A stretch of DNA of 7,560 nt from an uncultured Rikenellaceae bacterium (GCA_904501625.1 CAJGBR010000053.1:1-7560); one strand, 5' to 3'. Shown: positions 1-6,726, numbered from the stretch's first letter. Notes: generated by a model from the sequence alone, not told the origin. Program-made: numbers and translations.

Positions 1-1605
1 ACCTTTAACTTCGTCGACAAATTGCAAAACTGTGAATCCTTCATCAGCCGGGCCGATTTCGAATACGATGTCTGCGAACTTACCACGACCACCTGATTGT
101 TTCTTGAAGACTTCGCGGTCTTGAACAACTTTGGTGAGGGCTTCTTTGTAGTTAACCTGAGGTGCACCTTGGTTAATTTCAACGCCGAATTCACGTTTCA
201 GACGGTCTACGATGATATCCAAGTGCAATTCACCCATACCTGAGATAACTGTTTGACCTGAATCTTCGTTAGTCTTAACTGTGAATGTCGGGTCTTCTTC
301 AGCCAATTTACCCAAAGCGATACCGAGTTTATCGAGGTCTTTTTGAGTCTTAGGCTCAACTGCAAGACCGATAACTGGTTCGGGGAATGTCATTGATTCG
401 AGTACGATTGGTGCTTTTTCGTCACACAATGTATCACCAGTGCGGATATCTTTGAAACCTACGATTGCGCAAATATCGCCTGCTTCGTCAACGTCGAGCG
501 GGTTTTGTTTATTTGCGTGCATTTGGTAGATACGGCTGATACGTTCTTTCTTGCCTGAACGGCTGTTATAGATATAAGAACCAGCTTCCAACTTACCTGA
601 GTAGATTCTCACGAATGCCAAACGACCTACGAACGGGTCAGTTGCAATCTTGAACGCCAAACCACAGAATGGTTCATCAACGCTCGGTTTGCGAACTTCT
701 TCAGATTCGTCATTCGGGTTCTTACCGATCACTGCATCTACGTCGAGCGGAGATGGCAAGAATGCGATGATGTAGTCCAGCAAAAGTTGAACACCCTTGT
801 TGCGGAATGAAGAACCACACAACATCGGGATAACCTTCATTTGGATAGTCGCCTTGCGGATTGCAGCGATGATTTCTTCCGGAGAGATAGTATCAGGATC
901 TTCGAAGAATTTTTCCATCAGGGCGTCATCTACAGAAGCTACTTCTTCGATCAAGTGAGCGCGAGCTTCTGCTGCTTCAGCCTTCATATCTTCAGGAATT
1001 TCCTCGAAAGTGAAGTTATCACGAACATTTTTGTCGTCGAAATACATAATTGAGCGGCCATAGATAAGGTCGATCAATCCGACGAACTTGTCTTCCGTAC
1101 CGATTGGCAACACAACAGGAACAGGGTTTGCACCCAGACGTTCACGCACTTGTGAGCAAACGCTTTGGAAGTCAGCACCCACACGGTCCATTTTGTTTAC
1201 ATAACCGATACGGGGTACATTATATTTATCAGCCTGACGCCATACAGTTTCAGACTGAGGTTCAACACCACCTACTGCGCAGAAAGTTGCAACAGCACCG
1301 TCAAGAACACGCAATGAACGTTCTACTTCGACAGTAAAGTCAACGTGTCCCGGGGTGTCGATCAAGTTAATCTGATAAGTTTTGTCTTTGTATGCCCAGA
1401 AAGCAGTTGTTGCAGCACTGGTAATGGTGATACCACGTTCTTGTTCTTGTACCATCCAGTCCATTGTTGCACTACCTTCGTGAGTTTCTCCGATTTTGTG
1501 TGTCTTACCTGTGTAAAAAAGGATTCGTTCGGAAGTAGTGGTTTTACCGGCATCGATGTGTGCCATAATGCCGATATTACGTGTATATTTCAGATCTCTT
1601 GCCAT
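1..1605 (-). CDS. fusA: Elongation factor G (EF-G), N-terminal 535 residues, cut by the window edge
   Basis: EF-G is the cytosolic GTPase that moves tRNAs and mRNA through the ribosome and, with ribosome recycling factor, splits used ribosomes. Translating the minus strand from the ATG at 1603-1605 gives an open frame of 535 codons to the window edge. GTPase motifs are intact: P-loop AHIDAGKT at residues 15-22, switch I RGIT at 57-60, DTPGH at 83-87, NKMD at 137-140 and CGSS at 263-266. Domain II follows from about residue 310 and domain III from about 400 (SGMGELHLD near 455-463). Domain IV begins near 485 and includes the GGRGKF loop at 505-510. Family members are about 700-720 residues, so roughly the last 170-185 (rest of domain IV and domain V) lie outside. 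It is the third gene of the str operon, 17 bp after rpsG, and uniquely here has an SD-like site before its start. No frameshift or missing key residue is visible. Confidence 0.98.
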   Translation of the reverse strand, partial: MARDLKYTRNIGIMAHIDAGKTTTSERILFYTGKTHKIGETHEGSATMDWMVQEQERGITITSAATTAFWAYKDKTYQINLIDTPGHVDFTVEVERSLRVLDGAVATFCAVGGVEPQSETVWRQADKYNVPRIGYVNKMDRVGADFQSVCSQVRERLGANPVPVVLPIGTEDKFVGLIDLIYGRSIMYFDDKNVRDNFTFEEIPEDMKAEAAEARAHLIEEVASVDDALMEKFFEDPDTISPEEIIAAIRKATIQMKVIPMLCGSSFRNKGVQLLLDYIIAFLPSPLDVDAVIGKNPNDESEEVRKPSVDEPFCGLAFKIATDPFVGRLAFVRIYSGKLEAGSYIYNSRSGKKERISRIYQMHANKQNPLDVDEAGDICAIVGFKDIRTGDTLCDEKAPIVLESMTFPEPVIGLAVEPKTQKDLDKLGIALGKLAEEDPTFTVKTNEDSGQTVISGMGELHLDIIVDRLKREFGVEINQGAPQVNYKEALTKVVQDREVFKKQSGGRGKFADIVFEIGPADEGFTVLQFVDEVKG

Positions 1606-1614
1606 ATAACGTAT

Positions 1615-1620
1615 TCCTTA
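1615..1620 (-). promoter_or_regulatory. Shine-Dalgarno-like site before fusA
   Basis: The minus strand reads TAAGGA, then nine bases, then the fusA ATG. This is a good match to the 16S rRNA 3' end complement and sits in the short rpsG-fusA gap. Genes in Bacteroidota usually initiate without such a motif, and the other full genes here lack a comparable one, so it stands out. It supports the chosen fusA start. Whether the ribosome uses it is inference. Confidence 0.55.
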
Positions 1621-1622
1621 CA

Positions 1623-2099
1623 TTAAAATCTGAAGTGTGCGAATGCTTTGTTTGCATCAGCCATTCTGTGCATTTCTTCTTTACGTTTGAATGCACCACC
1701 CTCTTCGTTGAAAGCTGCTTGAATTTCAGCTGCAAGTTTTTCTGCCATAGAGTGGCCCGGACGCTTACGAGCAAACAAAATCATATTTTTCATACTCAAT
1801 GAAACTTTGCGTTCAGGTCTCACTTCTGTTGGTACCTGGAATGTTGCACCTCCCACGCGACGTGATTTAACTTCGACTTGCGGAGTAACATTTTCTAAGG
1901 CTTTTCTCCAGATATCCAATGGAGCCTTATCTGCATCTTTCATCTTTTCGCCTACCATATCGATTGCATCATAGAAGATTTCGTAGGCAATACTCTTCTT
2001 GCCGTCCAACATCAGATTATTCACGAATCTGGTAACAGACACATCTCCGTACTTGGGATCGGGAAGTAGAATTCGCTTTTTAGGCTTCGCTTTTCTCAT
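1623..2099 (-). CDS. rpsG: 30S ribosomal protein S7 (uS7)
   Basis: S7 is a primary 16S rRNA-binding protein that starts assembly of the 30S head and lines the E-site mRNA exit. The 158-residue product has the normal family length. It shows the N-terminal PDPKYGD segment (residues 13-19), the FVNNLMLDGKKS helix (25-36), the hallmark EVKSRRVGGATFQVP segment (76-90), and a basic C-terminal helical region ending KAFAHFRF. The ATG at 2097-2099 is the natural start: the N-terminus MRKAKPKKR is the expected basic, rRNA-binding tail. It lies 22 bp after rpsL and 17 bp before fusA, so all three are surely one transcript. In E. coli, S7 represses this operon by binding the rpsL-rpsG gap; here that gap is too short to hold a similar structure by itself. 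No clear SD is present, only a weak AAAGAA next to the start codon. Confidence 0.98.
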   Translation of the reverse strand: MRKAKPKKRILLPDPKYGDVSVTRFVNNLMLDGKKSIAYEIFYDAIDMVGEKMKDADKAPLDIWRKALENVTPQVEVKSRRVGGATFQVPTEVRPERKVSLSMKNMILFARKRPGHSMAEKLAAEIQAAFNEEGGAFKRKEEMHRMADANKAFAHFRF

Positions 2100-2121
2100 T
2101 TCTTTACTGTGTTAATGTTTT

Positions 2122-2514
2122 TTACTTTTTAGCACCTTTTGCTGCTTTAGGACGTTTTGTGCCGTATTTTGAACGACGTTGGTTACGTCCATCTACGCCG
2201 GCTGCGTCAAGCGCACCGCGAACCAAGTGATAACGTACACCTGGGAGGTCTTTCACACGACCACCGCGTACCATCACGATTGAGTGTTCTTGAAGGTTGT
2301 GGCCTTCGCCTGGAATGTAGGCATTGACCTCCTTCGAATTGGTAAGTCTCACACGAGCAACTTTTCGCATTGCCGAGTTTGGCTTCTTAGGCGTTGTTGT
2401 GTAAACACGCACACAAACGCCACGGCGTTGAGGACACGCATCCAATGCCGGTGATTTACTTTTGCATCCCGGAACTTGGCGGCCATTACGCACTAATTGT
2501 TGAATAGTAGGCAT
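2122..2514 (-). CDS. rpsL: 30S ribosomal protein S12 (uS12)
   Basis: S12 sits at the 30S decoding centre and tunes tRNA selection accuracy. The 130-residue product starts MPTIQQLVR and carries the invariant core: CPQRRGVC (residues 27-34), TTPKKPNSAMRK (40-51), PGEGHNLQEHS (68-78) and RGGRVKDLPGVRYH (83-96), with a basic tail rich in Lys and Ala. Lys43 and Lys88, the positions most often changed in streptomycin-resistant mutants, are both the wild-type lysine, and the RVKDLP loop keeps Asp89, which RimO methylthiolates in some bacteria. It is the first gene of the str operon, with its own Bacteroides-type promoter about 65 bp upstream. The ATG at 2512-2514 gives the standard N-terminus; no SD precedes it, as is common in this phylum. 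Confidence 0.98.
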   Translation of the reverse strand: MPTIQQLVRNGRQVPGCKSKSPALDACPQRRGVCVRVYTTTPKKPNSAMRKVARVRLTNSKEVNAYIPGEGHNLQEHSIVMVRGGRVKDLPGVRYHLVRGALDAAGVDGRNQRRSKYGTKRPKAAKGAKK

Positions 2515-2551
2515 TTTGCTTTGCTTTTGTTAGTTAAAATTCAAGTTTTAG

Positions 2552-2566
2552 GTAAACACACTTTAC
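2552..2566 (-). other. Small inverted repeat in the rpsL leader
   Basis: Within the predicted 5' untranslated region of rpsL, the minus strand reads GTAAA, loop GTGTG, TTTAC, a perfect but short 5 bp stem. It lies about 38-52 bases before the start codon. A stem this AT-rich is only marginally stable, so a regulatory role, for example as part of a ribosomal-protein binding site, is speculation. Confidence 0.2.
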
Positions 2567-2580
2567 ACAAAATCGAGGGG

Positions 2581-2612
2581 CAAAGTTATTCATTCTTTCT
2601 CAATTCAGCAAA
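2581..2612 (-). promoter_or_regulatory. Promoter of the rpsL-rpsG-fusA operon (Bacteroides-type)
   Basis: On the minus strand a TTTG (-33 element, 2612-2609) is followed after 20 bp by TAACTTTG (2588-2581), a full match to the TAnnTTTG -7 element used by the primary sigma factor of Bacteroidales. Transcription would start near 2575-2577, giving a leader of about 60 bases before the rpsL ATG. This is the only such pair I saw upstream of rpsL on this strand. The consensus is established knowledge; the start position is inferred from it. Confidence 0.75.
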
Positions 2613-2690
2613 TTTTTCTCAAACTTTTATTCATTTTACTCTGTCATATATTATAAGGTATAGATTGTTCGGACAGAAAAAATTGTTTTT

Positions 2691-2710
2691 ATTGAAAGTT
2701 TTTTTTCAAT
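2691..2710. repeat. Short perfect inverted repeat upstream of the panC promoter
   Basis: ATTGAAA at 2691-2697 and TTTCAAT at 2704-2710 are exact inverted copies around a 6-base T-rich loop, ending 14 bp before the panC -33 element. It could be a protein-binding operator or simply a by-product of the A/T runs in this intergenic region. The surrounding stretch 2613-2724 is otherwise AT-rich with several T-runs, and I see no gene in it. Confidence 0.25.
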
Positions 2711-2724
2711 TCCGAATGTTTTTT

Positions 2725-2755
2725 TTTGCGAAAATAAAATGTAGGTGTACCTTTG
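2725..2755 (+). promoter_or_regulatory. Promoter of the panC-panD-nth operon (Bacteroides-type)
   Basis: TTTG at 2725-2728 is followed after 19 bp by TACCTTTG at 2748-2755, an exact match to the Bacteroidales TTTG/TAnnTTTG promoter. Transcription would start near 2760, leaving about 20-25 leader bases before the panC ATG at 2783. The TTG inside the -7 element is in frame with panC, but the promoter overlap rules it out as a start codon. The promoter points away from the rpsL promoter; the two -33 elements are 112 bp apart. Confidence 0.78.
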
Positions 2756-2782
2756 CGTATTGAATCAAGATGTAATAATCGT

Positions 2783-3616
2783 ATGAAAGTTGTGAATCAC
2801 GTAGAGCAAGTTCGTCACGCACTTAGTCTGACTAATGGCACGATTGGCTTGGTACCTACTATGGGGGCGTTGCATTCGGGACACCGTTCATTGGTCGAAC
2901 GTGCTCGTGCAGAGTGTGATATCGTAGTTGTAAGTGTATTTGTTAATCCCACACAATTCAACGATCCCAAAGATTTGGAAAAATATCCGAGAACTCCGGA
3001 GAAAGATATTGAACTTCTGAAAGAGGCAGGTGCCGACATAGTATTTATGCCAGAGGTCGAAGATATCTATCCCGAAGAAGATAATCGCATTTTCGATTTC
3101 GGTTCTATTGCCGAAGTTATGGAAGGGGCTGCTCGTCCGGGACATTTCAATGGTGTTGGACAAGTTGTATCAAGATTGTTCGAAATTGTCTCTCCTCACA
3201 AAGCATACTTCGGAGAGAAAGACTACCAACAGTTGGCCATCATCAGAAAACTTGTTACTGACTATGGATTCGATATCGAGATTGTTGGTTGTCCAATTAT
3301 TAGAGAATCTGACGGACTGGCTTTAAGTTCTCGCAATATGTTGCTGAACGAAAAGCAAAGAATCGCTGCTCCGAAAATCTATGCTACGTTGTGTCAGGCT
3401 GCCGAATTTGGAAGATCAAAGAGCATTGATGAAGTTTGTCAGTTTGTTGTTGACACGATCAATTCTGATCCGGAACTCGATGTAGAATATTTCACTATGG
3501 CAGACTCTTCGACTCTCAAAGAGATTGTTCAATGGGAAAAAGATCAACAAGTTAGAGGATTTGTTGTGGTGCGTGCTGGTAGCGTGAGACTTATCGATAA
3601 TATTGAATTCGACTAA
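2783..3616 (+). CDS. panC: Pantothenate synthetase (pantoate--beta-alanine ligase)
   Basis: PanC joins D-pantoate to beta-alanine using ATP, through a pantoyl-adenylate, giving pantothenate (vitamin B5) for coenzyme A synthesis in the cytosol. The 277-residue product has the normal length and the expected nucleotidyltransferase-type motifs: PTMGALHSGH at residues 25-34 (HIGH-like ATP site), FVNPTQF at 53-59 (pantoate contact), GEKDYQQL at 144-151 and ALSSRN at 180-185 (KMSKS-like loop). I chose the ATG at 2783 because it gives the standard start eight residues before the conserved N-terminal helix and lies just after the predicted transcription start; the frame stays open ten codons further upstream to a TTG, but that lies within the promoter. 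It is the first gene of an operon with panD 19 bp downstream, and panD supplies its beta-alanine substrate. No SD is visible. Confidence 0.97.
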   Translation: MKVVNHVEQVRHALSLTNGTIGLVPTMGALHSGHRSLVERARAECDIVVVSVFVNPTQFNDPKDLEKYPRTPEKDIELLKEAGADIVFMPEVEDIYPEEDNRIFDFGSIAEVMEGAARPGHFNGVGQVVSRLFEIVSPHKAYFGEKDYQQLAIIRKLVTDYGFDIEIVGCPIIRESDGLALSSRNMLLNEKQRIAAPKIYATLCQAAEFGRSKSIDEVCQFVVDTINSDPELDVEYFTMADSSTLKEIVQWEKDQQVRGFVVVRAGSVRLIDNIEFD

Positions 3617-3635
3617 ACTACAAAACAGAATACAG

Positions 3636-3989
3636 ATGCAAATCGAGGTACTAAAATCAAAGATACACAGAGTTTCTGTAACAGAAGCTAACCTTGACTA
3701 TGTTGGTAGCGTTACGATTGACGAGGAGTTGCTCGAAGCAGCAAATCTGATTGCTGGAGAGAAGGTACAAATCGTTGATATTAATAATGGAGAACGTCTT
3801 GAGACATATATCATAAAAGGCAAACGTGGTAGTGGTTGTATTTGTCTGAATGGTGCAGCTGCCAGAAAAGTGGCAGTAGGTGATTTAATAATCATAATAT
3901 CATACGCACTTATGGACTTCGAAGAAGCTAAAACATTCACACCAAGCATTATATTCCCCGATAGTCGCACAAATCGTCTTATCAAATAA
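3636..3989 (+). CDS. panD: Aspartate 1-decarboxylase, pyruvoyl-dependent proenzyme
   Basis: PanD decarboxylates L-aspartate to beta-alanine, the second substrate of PanC. It is made as a proenzyme that cuts itself between Gly24 and Ser25; Ser25 becomes the catalytic pyruvoyl group. The 117-residue product shows this directly: YVGS at residues 22-25, Lys9 in the KSKIHR segment, Arg54 and the TY pair at 57-58 needed for the active site, and the NGAAAR segment at 72-77. The ATG at 3636 puts Gly24-Ser25 at exactly the family position, so the in-frame TTG at 3603, which would overlap panC, is rejected. The gene starts 19 bp after panC and its TAA overlaps the nth ATG by one base. Self-cleavage may need or be aided by other factors in some bacteria (PanM/PanZ in enterics); no such gene is seen here. 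Confidence 0.97.
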   Translation: MQIEVLKSKIHRVSVTEANLDYVGSVTIDEELLEAANLIAGEKVQIVDINNGERLETYIIKGKRGSGCICLNGAAARKVAVGDLIIIISYALMDFEEAKTFTPSIIFPDSRTNRLIK

Positions 3990-4630
3990 TGACCATAAAG
4001 CAAAAATACGAGGGGATAATATCCTGGTTTGAGCAGAATATGGCTCAAGCCGAAACAGAATTAAACTATAGAAATGGCTACGAATTGCTCGTAGCCGTTA
4101 TTCTTTCTGCCCAATGTACAGACAAAAGGGTCAATATGGTCACTCCGGCACTATTTGAAAAGTTGCCAACGGCCGAGGCTATGGCTACAGCTTCGATCGA
4201 AGATATTTATTCGCTTATCAAGAGCATCTCCTACCCCAATAACAAAGCTAAGAATCTGTCAGCAATGGCTCGCAAATTGGTAGATGAATTCAATGGCCTA
4301 CTGCCTCAGGATTTAGAGCTGCTGCAAGAGCTACCGGGCGTAGGAAGAAAAACAGCAAATGTAATCGGGGCTGTTCTGTGGGATATGAACGTTATGCCCG
4401 TAGACACTCACGTATTCAGAGTTTCAGCACGTATCGGTCTGACCAAGAATGCAAAAACTCCGTTACAATGCGAAGAACAACTAACTAAACATTTTCCAAA
4501 AAATCTGCTATCCAAAGCACACCATTGGTTAATTCTGCACGGACGATATGTCTGTACGGCACGTGCACCTCACTGCAACGAATGCGGAATCAAAGATTAC
4601 TGTGATTACTTCTTCAAAAACAACAAATAA
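3989..4630 (+). CDS. nth: Endonuclease III, DNA glycosylase/AP lyase
   Basis: Endonuclease III removes oxidised pyrimidines such as thymine glycol from DNA and cuts the resulting abasic site by beta-elimination, starting base-excision repair. The 213-residue product matches the E. coli enzyme in length and layout. It has LSAQCTD at residues 39-45, the helix-hairpin-helix LPGVGRKTANV at 115-125 with the catalytic Lys121, the catalytic Asp139 in VDTHVFR, and a four-cysteine iron-sulfur cluster site with spacing C-X6-C-X2-C-X5-C (Cys189, 196, 199, 205). All key residues of a bifunctional Nth are present, which separates it from MutY. Its ATG shares a base with the panD stop (TAATG), so translation is probably coupled to panD, and a terminator follows directly. 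The link to pantothenate synthesis looks positional only. Confidence 0.97.
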   Translation: MTIKQKYEGIISWFEQNMAQAETELNYRNGYELLVAVILSAQCTDKRVNMVTPALFEKLPTAEAMATASIEDIYSLIKSISYPNNKAKNLSAMARKLVDEFNGLLPQDLELLQELPGVGRKTANVIGAVLWDMNVMPVDTHVFRVSARIGLTKNAKTPLQCEEQLTKHFPKNLLSKAHHWLILHGRYVCTARAPHCNECGIKDYCDYFFKNNK

Positions 4631-4631
4631 C

Positions 4632-4669
4632 AAAACGCGTGGCTACTAATTTAGTAACAACGCGTTTTT
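4632..4669. terminator. Stem-loop terminator between convergent nth and DPP III genes
   Basis: AAAACGCGT (4632-4640) pairs perfectly with ACGCGTTTT (4660-4668). Inside, TACTA (4644-4648) pairs with TAGTA (4652-4656) around a three-base ATT loop, with a 3x3 mismatched bulge between the two stems. A T-run (4665-4669) follows the GC core on the plus strand; on the minus strand the stem ends in TTTTG then a T-rich stretch. It starts two bases after the nth stop and ends 17 bases short of the DPP III stop, so it probably serves both operons, more strongly for nth. Confidence 0.8.
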
Positions 4670-4686
4670 CAAGCTATCTGTACAAG

Positions 4687-6726
4687 TTAGTTTTTCAACG
4701 AAAGTGTACCATAGTTTTTAGAATACTCAAGCATTTGAGTTGCAAAATCATTTACGTAAGATACCTTGATATCTATAATCTTATCACCCTCCATTACAGG
4801 CGTATAAACTGGATTTACAAATCCACTGTAAGGTTCAAGGTTGAGTTTTGCATAACGATCGAGCACCTCTTTGTGCAATTCCGGATCAACCTTCACAGCA
4901 TAAGTTTCGACCAGATTCTTACCTGCTTCATAGTCACCTGTAGATTTAATGCGTTGAATTTCTGTCAACAACTGGCCAAACAACTGGCGGAGTTTTTCGA
5001 AATCGTTAACTACGAAATATGTCTTTCCATTTTCAACGACTTTTTCGATCACTTTCTCTGCAGCACCCTTTTCAAAGCACCATTCTGCGATCAACTTACG
5101 ATTACGCATATGAGCCTCTTCAACATTCTTTCCAGGTTGGATTCGTGTCAACTGAGTCTGAATACCGTTCATAATGTACTTCGAATACTCAGCCCAAGCA
5201 ACATCTTTTGAAGGAATCAAACCCAAATCAATCATCTTTTGGTCTGCCATATAATACAGAGCAAACAAATCGGCACGTGTTTCTTCAAGCGTTGCGCCAT
5301 AGTTCTTCAATTCGCCACCATTTACACCCGGAGCCAATTTGCCTGAACCGTGTCCCAGACATTCGTGCATATCTGTATGCAGATTATCTGCCAAAGAGAT
5401 ATACTTTTCACAACGTTCACGATCTTCCTGACGCAACATAAACTCTTCATTGAAACCGCTACCTTTGCTTGATTCGGCATACGCATCGGTAATATTTTCA
5501 ATTGTCACTGATTTTGAACCATACTCAGCACGAATCCAGTTCGAGTTCGGAAGATTAATTCCGATTGCAGTTGACGGGAAAGCATCTCCGGCCAAAGTTG
5601 CAACTGTAATAACCTTTGCACTAACACCTTTAACTTTATCCTTCTTAAACTCAGGAGCTATTGGTGAATTATCCTCAAACCATTGTGCTGCAGCACTAAG
5701 AGTCTCTGCACGTTTTGTTGCCTCTACGTTTTTAAAATTCACGATTGCTTCCCACGCACCTTTCATTCCGAGCGGATCACCATAATCTTCTGTAAAGCCG
5801 TTTACGAAGTCTATCTGTTCGTCAGTCCAATTCAACCACATAATATTGAATTTGTCGAATTCTTCGAGATCTCCACTCTTATAATATGAAATCAACATTT
5901 CGATTGTCTCTTTCTGTTTTTCAGACTCAGCAACAGTTGCTGCTTTTTCCAACCAGTAAACAATCTTTTCCAATGCCTTAGAGTACATTCCGTTGATTTT
6001 CCATACACGTTCGACAACCTCTCCGTTTTCATTTTTAACAAGCTGGCTATTCAAACCATACATTACGGGACGATTATTCTTTGGATCCTGCTTAGCTGCA
6101 TAGAATGCCTCAGCCTCAGCCTGTGTTACACCAGAATAGTAGTTAGTCGCTGAACCTGTAACCATATCGATTCCGGCAGTCTGATTAACCTTATAACGAT
6201 AAAGTTCTTTATCAAAAATTGCGGGTTTAATCGTATTTACCAACTCTTCGACCGTTGCAAAGCTATCATTATTAAACTTTTCAGCAGGAATCGATGCTAC
6301 CAATTCATCAAAATATGCCTGATCGAATTCCGGAACGAACTTTTCGTTTGAGTAGTGGTGATGAATACCGTTTGCAAACCAAACCTTCTTCAGATATTTT
6401 TCGAACTTAGCAAAATTTTCAGACTTGCGGTCTCCCTTATAGTTTGTATAGATTGTTTCGAGTGTGAAACGGATTGCAAGATTATATTTAAAATTCTGAT
6501 CCCACAATATGTCGCGGCCCCATTTCGCAGCCTCTCCAAGATAGTAGACCAACTCCTTCTGTTTCGGAGTCAATTGTTCGAACCCCGGCACTTTATATTT
6601 CAGCACCTTAATATCATCAAAACGATCAACAACCCATTCATTATCGGGTGTTTGTGTAGTCTGTTGTACACAAGAGACTGCTCCTACAGCTACTGCCGTC
6701 ATAGCAAAAAGTTTTAATTTCTTCAT
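4687..6726 (-). CDS. Dipeptidyl peptidase III, zinc metallopeptidase family M49, predicted lipoprotein
   Basis: Family M49 enzymes cut dipeptides from the N-terminus of short peptides (about 3-10 residues) with a zinc ion. The 679-residue product has the M49 signatures: HECLGH at residues 454-459 (zinc ligands His454 and His459, catalytic Glu455) and EETRAD at 481-486 (zinc ligand Glu482). The substrate-strand motif GINLPN is at 389-394. The HECLGH form with Cys, and the length, match the Bacteroides thetaiotaomicron DPP III as I recall it, offset by about six residues. The N-terminus is a lipoprotein signal: MKKLK, a hydrophobic run (residues 6-17), then AVSC with Cys19 as the lipidation site. 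Residues after Cys19 are Val-Gln-Gln-Thr-Thr, with no acidic surface-export tag, so a periplasm-facing anchor is the likelier place (inference). It follows def by 21 bp and is likely the last gene of that transcript. No separate promoter is obvious in the gap. Confidence 0.95.
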   Translation of the reverse strand: MKKLKLFAMTAVAVGAVSCVQQTTQTPDNEWVVDRFDDIKVLKYKVPGFEQLTPKQKELVYYLGEAAKWGRDILWDQNFKYNLAIRFTLETIYTNYKGDRKSENFAKFEKYLKKVWFANGIHHHYSNEKFVPEFDQAYFDELVASIPAEKFNNDSFATVEELVNTIKPAIFDKELYRYKVNQTAGIDMVTGSATNYYSGVTQAEAEAFYAAKQDPKNNRPVMYGLNSQLVKNENGEVVERVWKINGMYSKALEKIVYWLEKAATVAESEKQKETIEMLISYYKSGDLEEFDKFNIMWLNWTDEQIDFVNGFTEDYGDPLGMKGAWEAIVNFKNVEATKRAETLSAAAQWFEDNSPIAPEFKKDKVKGVSAKVITVATLAGDAFPSTAIGINLPNSNWIRAEYGSKSVTIENITDAYAESSKGSGFNEEFMLRQEDRERCEKYISLADNLHTDMHECLGHGSGKLAPGVNGGELKNYGATLEETRADLFALYYMADQKMIDLGLIPSKDVAWAEYSKYIMNGIQTQLTRIQPGKNVEEAHMRNRKLIAEWCFEKGAAEKVIEKVVENGKTYFVVNDFEKLRQLFGQLLTEIQRIKSTGDYEAGKNLVETYAVKVDPELHKEVLDRYAKLNLEPYSGFVNPVYTPVMEGDKIIDIKVSYVNDFATQMLEYSKNYGTLSLKN

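Noticed and set aside
1345..1626. Plus- and minus-strand open frames inside fusA and across its start
   Set aside because: They overlap the highly conserved GTPase domain of EF-G in other frames, and none has a recognisable motif.
2677..2690. AAAAATTGTTTTT as a possible terminator hairpin
   Set aside because: The stem is only A-T pairs with a three-base loop, lies between divergent promoters where no terminator is needed, and is expected by chance in A/T runs.
2497..2763. 88-codon plus-strand open frame across the rpsL-panC intergenic region
   Set aside because: It runs over the rpsL start and both promoters, its product is dominated by Phe, Lys and Leu from A/T runs, and it has no recognisable domain. 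It is what noncoding AT-rich DNA gives.
2753..2782. TTG start ten codons upstream for panC
   Set aside because: The TTG is part of the -7 promoter element, so it would lie upstream of the transcript; the ATG at 2783 gives the normal N-terminus.
3603..3635. TTG start eleven codons upstream for panD
   Set aside because: It would overlap panC and shift the Gly-Ser cleavage site away from residues 24-25; the ATG at 3636 fits the family exactly.
3698..4048. 116-codon minus-strand open frame across panD and the nth start
   Set aside because: Antisense to panD, which has its self-cleavage site and active-site residues in the expected places.
4639..5211. 190-codon plus-strand open frame opposite the DPP III 3' end
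   Set aside because: It starts inside the terminator and lies antisense to a well-supported M49 gene; the product is Cys/Ile/Phe-rich and shows no domain.
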